Positions 49,577-60,400 of a stretch of DNA of 64,000 nt are shown in pieces. Source of the DNA: Jaminaea rosea (lineage: Eukaryota > Basidiomycota > Exobasidiomycetes > Microstromatales); contig NW_020289976.1 in the NCBI RefSeq assembly GCF_003144245.1, positions 1,054,001-1,118,000 of the forward strand. Reading direction: 5' to 3'. The first letter of the stretch is position 1; each line of letters starts with the position of its first letter. A program made the translations under genes and the position numbers. Under the pieces are notes generated by a model that was given only the letters and a program-made list of their open reading frames with translations, was not told the origin of the DNA and ran no database searches.

Positions 49577-52500
49577 TCAGAGGATTCCCTGCGAGTAGCT
49601 GCGTAGCGGACGAGAAGAAGATGTCAGTTTAGTCCCTCATTCAGCCTCACTCCTCCTTCGTCATACTCACTACTGGAAAGTGTCGTACAATCTTGTGTAC
49701 GAGCTTGCGCAACTAGCCAAGATCAGCCTGTCCACAAAGTCGTCGACCTGCTGCGCCGACAGAGCCAAGGCGAAGCGGTCCCGCAGATTGGAAGCGGTCA
49801 AGTCTCCAAGGGCGAAGCAGGGCAGCTTGGAGTCCTTGGCCATCAACTCAACGATCATGATGATCCTCTCCGCCTCTTTGCGCACATCTTTGAAGCCCTG
49901 CCGCATCAACTTCTTGAACTCCTCGTACTTCGGTGACCCTATTCCGCCCAAGACATCAATGTACTCCTGGGTCAGCTTGAATGGGCAGGCTTCGAATCCT
50001 ACTCCTCCGGGCGAGATACCCAGCATGAAGCCAAAGTCGATGTCTGCGTGCGCGAAGTGGAGCGATGCGGACGGTGAGCGGGAGGAGACCGAGGAATGTG
50101 AGGGTTGCGAAGAAGCGCGAGATACGAACGAATGATTCGACCATCGCTGGAGAGAAGGATGTTTCCATTGTGCCTGTCCTTGATGCTGAGCAGGTAGCTG
50201 ATGATCGAGTAGGCCGCGAGAGACTCCATGAAGCGGTCACGCGCGCGATTGAAGCGGGCGGATGAGGGGTCGCCGTACGTCTGTGGGTGTAGCGTCATCA
50301 AGCATCAGCGTCAGCACCATCATCATCAGCAGACCACTTTGACCCTGATACCTCTCAAACTCACATCAACGAAATGATCATAGATACTGTATGTAGCAAT
50401 CTTGCCTCCCTCTGGCCCACCAGCTCCATCCTTCTGCGCCCTAGCGTAGGCTTCTTTCTTGATCGAATGCACGCTCACCGCGTCGGTGATCGTCTCCATC
50501 AAGCCGGATGACTCAGAGGTAACGAGAATGCGGAAGTAGCGCACCCATAATCCTGAGTGAATTCAGTGAGCAAGGAAGGGAAGACGGTCAGTTGATGATC
50601 GTGGTCAGCTCGAGCGAGGCGGTGAGCTCGCAGAACTCACTTGATCCCTTCTCCTCCCAAATGCGCCCAAATTCATTGATAAGCTGAACAGCCAACTGCT
50701 CCTGCCTCAAATCCGCGCCCGTCTTTACGATGACACTGAACACGTCCCACGACGGCAAATGTCCGTACGGACTCGCCGCTCTGATCCTCGCCTTCTTGGC
50801 CGCCCACGTCTCACGGAACATGGCTGCCGATGGATCGTCCTTGTTCACTGCACGGAGCACCGTGGCCTCGTCCTCCACCGAGGTAGGGGCGGGACGTCGT
50901 GATGCTGCGGAAGAGCCGATCTTCCGCGAGCCTGATGACTTCATGCGTTCCATTCGCTCCTCTTCGAGGGCCATCATTTCTTGCATAATGCGCTTTCGGA
51001 TCATCTCGGTGTCCGCGTGAATGAGACGTGAACCGCCTCCTGCGACGACAGGCGCGGCAGGGGCGCCATTGGGCCCACTGCTCGACTTGGCTGCGGTCTT
51101 GGTCGGGTCGGCTGCAATTGCCCCGCTGGTAGGAGGTGCGGCAGCGACACTGATGGGCGCTTTGACGCCCGCACTCCCTTGACCAATCTCGCTCTTCGGA
51201 CCGGCCCCATTAGCCGCAGTCGAAGACGCGCTCGATCCGCCAGCAGCCCAGCTCGTTCCAATGATCCAGCTGCTCCAGCCACCTTGCGCGGTCGCGCTGA
51301 TGTGCGGATTGTGGGTGACAGCAGGCTGCGAAGCTGCATTTGTCGACTGGTTGAGCTGGGCAAGCATGATCGCTGCAGTTCGCATCCGATCTGAGTAGTC
51401 GTCCAGCGAGGAAAGGTCTCGTCGGCGCCCTGAGGTGCCAGAGATGGAGCCTTGTCGTCCATGACCTGATGACTGCGGGGAGACGACGCCTCCGGCACCT
51501 CCTGAGCTCGTGGGAATGGAGCCAGCCCGGCCACGCGCCTGCGTCCAGGCCGCGGCATCGTGGTGTCGATTGATAGCCGTGAGGTCGTCCTCCTCGTCGC
51601 TGGCTTCCTGACGCTCCTCCCCGAAGGCAGACAGGTCTGCACCGAAAGCTTGCTCTGTCAGGTCGATCTCCTCGCCACTCTCATCGGGCATGGGAGACGA
51701 GGGACGACTGTCGGATCCAGCCGCAGCGCCGGGCCTGAGCGCAGGTTCAGGTGTACTAGCAGCAGCAGACTGACCAAAAGAGACGGAGCTTGAACTGACC
51801 GTCCGCTCTGCAAGGCGGCTGCGAGGCTCAGTACCGCTCTCAACCGCAGCAGCGCCAGGCGTCGAGGCGGACGAGTCGATGCGCGGGGAGTCGATCGCAC
51901 TACCGCCACCACTCTTGACGCTGTCTCTCCTCAGCATCCCGACAGCTCCTGGTCCACTATCCCGTCTCAGCAAACCAGCAGCGCCTAATGCCTCCCTACT
52001 ACCGGACTCGCTACCCTCAGTCCCGAACGCACGACTGAGCGCAAACTTCCTCCTTCTTAGATCCTCCGCCACGACCAACTTCTTGAGGGATTCGCGGTTG
52101 GAGCGTCGTTCAGGATCGAAGTCCAACTCATCTGTCAGAACTTCGACGTGAAGGAGGTAGGGGGCCCGATCTGCCGAATTGAGGACGACTGCTTCTGAAG
52201 GATTGATGCGGACGACACGATGGTGCCTCAATTCGCCGGGGCGACGCTTGGGTTTGGGTTGCTGTTGCTGCCCACGGCCAACACTCGTCGAGGGCAATGA
52301 CGAGGAGGTCGCGGAGGCGCCAGGGACGTTGTGCGCATTCTCAATCGCATTCTGACTGTCCTCCCCGGCAGTCCCTGTCTCAGAGATAGCGGCACACCAC
52401 AGCGGGAAGCAGACATCTGACGGGAGCTTGTGGTTTAGAGCTGTCAGCTCGGCGCGGAGTGCAGAGAGTCGGGCCGGCTTGGGTAGAAGCAGTAGACGTG

Positions 52501-53815
52501 CCGAGATATCCTGGAGAGTGAGAAGGAACTGAGTTTGCGTGCGACAGTAGTTCGATCGAAGCAGTCTTCGTCGGGCCTCTGTGTCGTATTGCGCTAGGAC
52601 GGCGTCCATTGATGCTGGATGGTTGCTATCAGGGAGCGTAGCGGTAGAAGCGAAAGCTGACAAGCTCGTGCGACTGCCGTTGGCTAGGTTGGGCGTGGAC
52701 TTGGTGACCTCGTTGCTGCGAGCTCTCCTGCTGCCCTTGCCAGGGCTTTGAGGGTGCCACGCTGGACGAGCTTTGGAATCCTTGCCTGCGTCTCCTTGAG
52801 GCTGGGTGTTGAAGGTGACGCCAAACGTCTGGCCAAAGGCTTCGCCTACGCTCGCCGTGGCTTTGCTGAAGCCGGCGGAGAAGTTGGCGAAAGGATTGTC
52901 TGGACTGGTGGCTGACGGACCGCTACTGCCGCTGCCCTTGGCCAAGATAGAGCCGCTCGGAGCAGTATTCTGTCGTTGAGCTAGAGGAGCAGACTTGGGC
53001 GTAACAGGTTGACGAGTAGTCTGCTGGGTCGCTTCTGCCTCGCTCTCCTCGTCTTCGTCGTCATCATCCTCGGACTCATCCCCGGCTCTGCGTCCAGGCA
53101 GTTCACCCTCGTCATCCGACCCCTCTCCTTTTCCAATCCTCTCGATTCCCTTTGCCAGTCCTTCTCCCTTCTTGGCATTGACCGCATTTGGCTTGGCCCT
53201 TCCCTGTTCCACCGCAATCTGCCCACTGAAGCCCGCCAAAGAGGGCATCGCCGGCACACTAGCCAGGACCGTCCCAATCCCCACGTAAGTGCTGCGGGTG
53301 TTGCGAGGTGACACCTTCTCGCGAGCTCGTGCTGAAGAGGATATGAGCCGTCTGAAGCGGGAGTTTGATGCTGTTGATGTCGAAGAAGAGGACGAGGAAG
53401 CCTGCGCTGGGACCAATGAGACATTGGCGTCCGACAGCGGATCGTCGTACAATATCCTCTGGCACTCATTGTACACCCGTTTGCAAACCTCGAATGATGC
53501 AGTATTCGGCTGACTGCCCAAGTCGAAGAGTGTGGCTTGCAAGTACCACAAAGTGAGCAAAGCCACATGCACCGATTCTTCGCATCTCTCCAGCACAAAG
53601 CATTCTAATGCTCTTGACTCGCTTGGCTTTGTGATGAGGAGGTGGCAGAGCTGCGGCCAGTAGAACTCTACCTCTTCCGGTGAGAAAGAAGTGCGCAGTC
53701 GGTAGACTAGGTAGTAGGTGATACCTATGTTGTCTGCATAGGTTCGAAGGTAGGAGAGGGCCAGGTGAGGAGAGAAGTAGTCGCTGTGAAAGAGGCGGAG
53801 GAGTAGGCTCGCCAT
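49577..53815 (-). CDS. PIK1: Phosphatidylinositol 4-kinase PIK1 (PI4K-beta)
   Basis: Five exons: 53815..50641, 50552..50365, 50280..50130, 50043..49671 and a 22-nt last exon 49598..49577, with introns of 88, 84, 86 and 72 nt. All are in frame, giving 1302 residues. The N-terminus ([20 protein letters not shown] through the [10 protein letters not shown] helices) is the lipid-kinase-unique region. A long Ser/Pro/Gly-rich middle (~150-1000) is followed by the kinase: [40 protein letters not shown], then [11 protein letters not shown] as the catalytic loop and IHIDFGFML as the DFG motif. The end reads [10 protein letters not shown] + YYSQGIL, restored only by the last exon; retention of that intron stops after FQ. 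Pik1 makes PI4P at the Golgi and nucleus for secretion. The third donor is the less usual GTTCGT. Confidence 0.93.
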
Positions 53816-54318
53816 GTTGGCGGCGCAGAGAGGCAGAGGGAGACCTCAAGTGATGCGAGCTTGAGATGTTGCTGGCCAACTTGGACGTCGAGCGCAGTCT
53901 ATCTTCCCCTTTGCTGTGGCCCTCTTTGCTGTGCTGTTATGTGGCTGTGGTAGGAAGAAGCCAAAGCAAATGCCTCGTTACCCTCGCTCCCTCGTCCGCT
54001 GTTGGACTGGACCGAGCGGGGCCTGAGGCGGAGAAGCACGAGAGAGCGGCTTCGACGCAGGCATGCGAGCCAGACCAGGGAGAGCAACACGCGACCTGCT
54101 TTCGCACCAACATCGAGACCGTGGACAGAGAGAGAGGTGAGACGACGTGAGATGGCATGCTGTTGAGATTGATAAATGGTACATGAGTGTCTTTCGTGGC
54201 TGAAATTTGGAAGAAGAACCACGACGAGTCAATTCCAAAGGCATGCCTGATTACCAGACTCTCTCCATGGCTCATCGGCCACCGGTACCGCCCCCCTGCC
54301 ATCAGCCTCGTCTTCCTC
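53816..54318. other. Intergenic region between the nucleoporin gene and PIK1
   Basis: About 500 bp between two minus-strand genes: the 3' end of the nucleoporin gene and the PIK1 promoter. Nothing else is supported. Confidence 0.5.
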
Positions 54319-57196
54319 TCACTTCTTCCCAAAGCTGAAGCTGAAGCCACCAGAAGTCGTTCCACTTCCACTCCCTCCAGCAGCGGGAGCTGCAGGCGCA
54401 CCGAAGGTGAAGGAAGTCCCTCCCGTACCGCTGCTAGGGCCGCTGGGAGTACTCGTCTTGGACGCCCCGAACGAGAAAGGGGCCGACGACGATGCTGGCG
54501 CCGCGGGAGCGGGAGAGGCAGAAGAAGAGGCACCAAAGGTGAAGCTCGGAGCCCCGCTGCCGCCGCTGGCTGAATCAGCCGGCTTACTAGCTGGTCCATT
54601 GCTGCTAGGAGCGCCAAAGGAGAAGGGTGTGGACGAAGACGACGAGCCATTGGCTGCTGGAGCCGGGCTGGCGGCCGCAGCTGATTTGCCGAACGAGAAG
54701 GGAGCTGGAGACGTACTACCACCAGTGCCATTGGCTTGGGCGCTTGTAGTGGCAGTAGAAGTGGCCGCAGCTGGCTTGCTGTCGCCGAAAGTGAAGGGAG
54801 CGGGTGACGAGGATGCGGCGGGAGCGGCAGGCGCTGCCGGCTTGGCCGCTGCTCCAAAGGTGAAGGGCGAAGATGAAGATGGCTGCGATGGCTTGCTCTC
54901 GGTCTTGGTCTGTGGCTGTGGTGGGGGTGCAGCAGATGAAGAGGAGGGGGCTCCAAAGGTGAAGCCACCTGATGACGCTGGCGCTGGAGCAGCCGGCTTC
55001 GCGGGATCAGATGGTGCCGCTGTCGCCGGTGCGCCGAATGAAAAAGGCGCTTTGCCTGCGTCAGCCTCACCTGGCTGCTTCGGGCCATCCTCAGCCTTGG
55101 AAGCAACAGGTGCAGTTCCAAAGGAAGGGGTAGGCGTGGCCACAGGTGCAGCTGCCGGTGGAGCAGGACCTTTCGCCTTGGCTTCCTTCTCCTTCTTTTC
55201 CCTCTCCAGCCTTTCCTTATCCTCTCTCGCTTCCCTGATTCTCTTCATGAGCTCCTCCTCCCTCCTTCTTTTGCCCGCGGCGTCGAGAGCCCTATTGCGG
55301 AGCGGTGAAGCTGTTGCTCCCGTTGCTCCAGCCGCGGCTGCGGTAGAAAGCGAAGAGGGCGACCCGCCGAGAGATAGACGGCCTCTGCTGTTCGTTCTTG
55401 AGGACGATGAGGAGGCTGAAGTGGACGTGGCTGCTGGGCTTCCGCGTGATGTACCACCCAGAGAAACGTCAGGCGTCGCAGAGCGTGAGCGGGTGAGCCC
55501 GGGCGAAGTACGCGGCGAGGCGCCAACGAGGCCAAGCTTCGACTTGGACAGTGGGGAGCGCAACGGAATACGGTGTGGCGCCTGGTAGAGGAGAGAGTCC
55601 ACTCGTCGCGCAGACGACGGCGAGGACGATGCTGAGCCCGCGCCTGCAGCTGCCTTGGCCTCGGCAGCCCTCCTGGCCTGCAATTCCCTTTCCCCCACCT
55701 GCTCCCCCAACTCTCCTTTCCTCCGGCTCTCATCAATCTCCGCATCACTCAACCACACGGGAACGTAATGCGGGACCATCTCTCCCTTGTCCGGGTGCTC
55801 AGAGTCAGCAGGCATGGCCCATTTGGGACGCCACTCGAGCTTGACCGTCAAGCGACGCTTTACGCGACGCTGTTTAGTTACGCGGCGTTTTCGACCAGGC
55901 GTGACTTCCTCGTCTGTCAAGACATCGTCGAGATCCATCCGATGTTGGAAGTTCGAGACAGGGTCGTGCCATTCTTCGCCGATCGAGCGCTCTGAGTCGG
56001 GGACATCTCGTGAGGTGGTGGCAGCTTTGTTGCGACCCGCACGAGAGGTGGTACGCATCGAGACGTCATCATCCACATCGCTCAGATCCCGCATGTCATC
56101 GGCAAGTGACCTATCCTTTGGCTCTGCCTTGATAGTGCGAGGTTGGCGGATCTTGCGGGCAGCCTTGTGCTTAGCCCGCCTGGTGGACGGAAGCAATCCA
56201 GCAGGCGTACGCTGGGGCGGTGCGTACTCGTCCATCTCTTCATCGTCGAGCTCAGATAGAGGGCCAAGGGAGGCGAGATCCGTCTCGCTATCGTTCGCCT
56301 CTTCCCCCTCTCCCGGTAAGTACTCGTTGTCATCCTCATCCATCGCGCTACCGATCTCCGTGGGCTGGTAAGCGCGCCCCTTCTTCGCCCGACCTGCCCT
56401 GCCAATCACGCTGTCCTCCTCTCCTATATTACGAGCCTCGTCTGCTCCTCTCTTTTTTCCTCGACGCGTCGGGAGCTCGGTAGCTTCCCATGCCATACCT
56501 GTCTCGCCATCCTCTTCTTCCTCATCTTGGTCTTGCTGCAGCTGAGCTAGCTTCGAGGGACGATGTCTGATCGCGGGACGGACGGTACTCGTCTCGCTCC
56601 GTGCCTCGTTCGCAGCTGGTATGGAGCGTTTGTAGCCTGCCGTAGCTCCTGCAGGCGATGCTCTGCCCGCAGCTCCAGCATATGATGCCGGGTTGTAGCG
56701 CGAGCTCTGCCCAGGGGAGAGATGGGAAGACGTCGAAGGGGCTACGACGTTTGGTCTTCTAGGCGAGTACGGGGAGGCAGAACCGCTGCGAGGGAGAGCT
56801 GATGAGATCTTTTTGGCTGAGGATGGGAGGCCTCTGCCGAAAAGGGCTCTTGCGTCGAAGCCAGTGGCAGAGGCAAACGAAGAAGCAACGGCGCTCGTGT
56901 TGCTTCGCGCAAGGTCTCGCCTCCTCTTGACCTGCAGCGCATCAGCTTGAGCGATGTCAAATGGCCTGTTGTCCGAGTCTGGGATGCCTGCGCGCCTGCG
57001 TTGCTCTCTGTTGGCGATGGCAATGCGAAACAGTGGTCAGACGCGGTGAGACAAGACATGGATGGGACGTGGTGCATGCTCACAATCTGAATGCCTGCCT
57101 CTTCCCCCTGACTACAAGTGCTTGAAAGCCTACATGGATCCAATAGAGGGCCAAGATGAATGCGAGGAAGTGGACATAGCTCATCCAGGAGGCCAT
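54319..57196 (-). CDS. FxFG nucleoporin with predicted N-terminal transmembrane helix
   Basis: Two exons, 57196..57084 and 57007..54319, joined in frame across a 76-nt intron (GTGAGC, a CTGAC branch site, AACAG). The product is 933 residues. Exon 1 encodes MASWMSYVHFLAFILALYW and then a hydrophobic run to residue 29, followed at once by basic RGKRQ. By the positive-inside rule this is a membrane anchor with the body on the pore side. Next come a basic region (EQRRRAG, VKRRRDLARS), Ser/Pro-rich sequence, acidic patches, NLS-like clusters (RRGKKR), a charged coiled-coil-like helix (~640-670, RRREEELMKRIREAREDKER) and about ten FxFG repeats (APFSFG, SPFTFG, TSFTFG) in the last ~230 residues, ending FSFSFGKK. 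FG repeats build the permeability barrier of the nuclear pore. Without the helix it would be called a Nup1/Nup124-like nucleoporin; with it, the layout resembles POM121. The exon-1 assignment is the less certain part. Confidence 0.8.
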
Positions 57197-57466
57197 CTTG
57201 ATTATGACCTTGGCCCTCGATGTGCAATGATGATCAGAGCGACGTCGAAAGCTGAGCCCAACGTCTCCGCCTCGACGACTTTGTTCGCGCTTCGACTGGT
57301 CGCGCAGTTGAGGCGCGGCACGGATGGGCGACGAGGCGTTGGACTATGGACGGAGCGAGCGAACGAGCGAATGAGCGACGACATCCGTTGCATGGCCGCC
57401 TCGAGCGGGGCGACGTTGATTGCCTTCTTCTCTTCTCCATACCTTGATCCCTCGTCACTCGCCGCA

Positions 57467-60400
57467 ATGGAAGTCGAAACGGAGAGGATCCTCTCCATTC
57501 CGACGGAGCAGGGTGATGTACCCATCGACCTGGCCGACCTGCCCAATGATGCAGAGTCGGTGCAGGACATCGTCGGTCTTCTGGCCGCCGATGCTCAACC
57601 TGCTCACTACTGGGCAACTCTGGCATACGAGTACCTCCGTCATCACGACAATGAGCCAGCAGCCATCGAATTTCTTGGTCGAGGCAGTCACACTCTGCGC
57701 ATGACGCCCAACAAGTCTCGCGGTACAGCTCTCCTCGACTCGATGCTTGCTGGCCTGTATGCCAATCGAGCAAGAAGCTCGCCCAAGCAGATCATTCAAG
57801 AGGCAAAGTATCAGCCACTCGCCGGTCGAGAGGGTCTGCACGCAAAGCATGCCCACTTCTCCTACGCAACGCAGCTTACCAATGCCGCCGCTGCGTCGGA
57901 CCCTGCGGCAGTCCACTCGCAACTCTCCAGGGCAGTCGACATGGCGCTCAAGGGCATGACAAACGACGCAGAGCGCATCTTCACCGACGTATCCACAAAG
58001 CAGCCAAAGAATACGCTCGCGCTCCTTGGCAAAGCCTGCTGCCTCTTGCGACGACGCGCCTTCCCTCAGGCTCTCGCCATCTATCAGCACGCCCTCGCCC
58101 TGGTGCTCCCATATGAGAAGAAGGGCGACTTCTCCCGACCGGACCCTCGCATCGGTATTGGACTCTGCCTTGCTGGCATGGGCAAGGTCTCAGATGCTCG
58201 AAGGGCATGGCAGCGATCGGCAGACATCTATCCAAACAAGTCTGCGCCCAAACTCCTCCTCGGTCTGTCAGCCATCAATGCAGCGAGCCAGTCGGCTGCT
58301 TTGCCTCTGGGTCTCTTTGACGTGGGCATCTCAGCAACGGAGGAGCAAGCACGACAGGCGGCACGCGAGCAAGGTCTTGCCAGCATCCAAGCAGCCTGGG
58401 CCCTGAACAACAAGAGTGCAATGACTGCTGTAGCTCTCTCTGAGCACTTCGCCCGTCGAGCCTCAGCCCTCGCCGCAGAGGGTGACGTTCTCAAGGCGAC
58501 CGCCCAGTTCACCCAAGCTCTTAAGCTCGGTGAGCATGCCCTCCAGTATGCAGACGCCCGCAGCGACCTCCTCGCCGCTACGGCAGCGACGGCTCGCGCG
58601 GCTCACTTGGCAATGCATGCCGCCTCTCAATCTAAGTGCACGCTAGATGAGATGGAGATGAGATCTATGGCCAACAGACACTGGAACCGCATTGTCGAGG
58701 ATCTCGGACGAGCACCTCTGCCGGGCTCGTCGAATGCGGCCATCTCGCCCCTCTTTGCTCATGCATCAGTTAGCCTCGCCCAGCTTCAACTGGGCCAGGG
58801 AGAAGTGGTCGCGGCTATGCACACTCTCGACGTGTTGCGCCTCGCCAATCATCATCAGACACCCAGTCACCTCGTTGAGGCTTCTTTCCTCGAGGCGAGC
58901 TTGCGAGCCGCTTCTCATCCCGGAGCAGGCAAAGAAGAGGTGGCCCGGGATCGTCACAAGGCTAGAGTCCTTCTAGAACGCAGCCTCAACCTCTGTGATG
59001 CTGCTAGCGAGGATTCTCGTGGCGGCTCATCGTCTACGGCTGCAAGTCGCAAAGCTTTGGTGGCCGAAGTAGCTGGCCAATCCACGGTGCAACAGATTCA
59101 TGCGCTCGGCCAGGACGTCTTGGCCAATGTCGAACTTGCACAGCTCCTTCAGGTAGGCGCCTCCCGTGCCGACCTACCTCGGGCAGCTAGACGGTACCAG
59201 GCAGCGCTCGACATCTTCGCTCGACAGCGCGAGGCGGGAAGCGACGTCATAGCCAACACATCAGCTTCGCTGGAAATTCGCTTACGTGCCAATTTGGGTG
59301 CTATTTTGGGCGTCCGAGCCCTCGAGTCGGTCGTAGGCGCCGGTTTTGTCACAAAGGGCGGCCCAACTCAGCCTCAACACCCACTAATAGAACGCTCTCT
59401 CGAGCATCTGCGTGTCGCTCTCGACCTCATTCGCTCCAGCGAGGAGCGTAATGCCGCTGCACCCGAAGACCTCGAGTCAGAAAAGACAACCATTCTCTAC
59501 AATGCCGCTCGCCTGCAAGAATCCAGCTCCTCGCTGGAAGACGCTCGCCGAACATACGAGACGCTGCTGTCCATGCACCCAGAGTATATTGACGCACGCG
59601 TTCGACTGGCAATCATGGTAGCTTCGCTTCCCTCATCGGACAACGTCAACGGGAAAGCCACCCAGCTGGCGAATGCCTACTTCAAGGAAGCCCTTTCCTC
59701 CGACCCAGCCAACCTGGACACGCGCGCAGCGTACGTCTGCTTCCTCGCGGGCGAGCTACCCTGCTCCCCTTACCCGGGTCAGTGGGGCATCATCAAGGAC
59801 ACCCTCGCCGAGCTCTTCCTCGGCGCCAACGACTCCAAAGCCACACGCGTCTTTGGCGGCGCCCAAGCTGCCAAGCAAGTAGCAACGGATGCGACGGGCG
59901 ACTCCTTCATCATGAGCGCGATGGGCTGGTCTTACTATCAGCTAGGCCGTGAGGCGAGAGATAAGAAAGAGAGGGAGCGTTGCATGTTTCGCTCGGCGGA
60001 GTTCTTCGGCCAGGCGCTTGCCAACGACCAGCGCTGCGCAGTTGCTGCGCAAGGACTGGGGATCCTTCTGTGTGATGATGGTCTGATTGGGAGCAAGGGG
60101 CCTGCGAGCCAGGACCCGGAGGCTGAGCGTGACGCGCGACGCAGGGCAGTTGATGAGGGCCTGTCCGTCTTCAGCAAACTGCGCGAGGTCAGGCACGATG
60201 GATCCATACATGTCTGCCTTGGTCATGCGCTAGGCAGGCGTGAAGAGTGGGAGAGGAGCGCAAAGGCGTACGAAGTGGCATCGCGACAATACTACGATGA
60301 TGCCAACGCAAATGTGCTCGTCAGCTGGGCAATGGCGGAGTACCACGTCGGCTTGTCGAGCAGGAGCTTCCCAACATTGATGCGCAGCGTGGAACGCTTG

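Noticed and set aside
54407-55588. A 393-codon open frame on the plus strand, rich in Ala, Gly, Glu and Pro.
   Set aside because: It is the antisense shadow of the FG repeat region. The minus strand carries clear FxFG repeats and a complete gene.
57062-57466. An N-terminal extension of CTR9 by 135 codons.
   Set aside because: The extension covers the divergent nucleoporin first exon and promoter and lacks Ctr9 similarity. The ATG at 57467 fits the family start.
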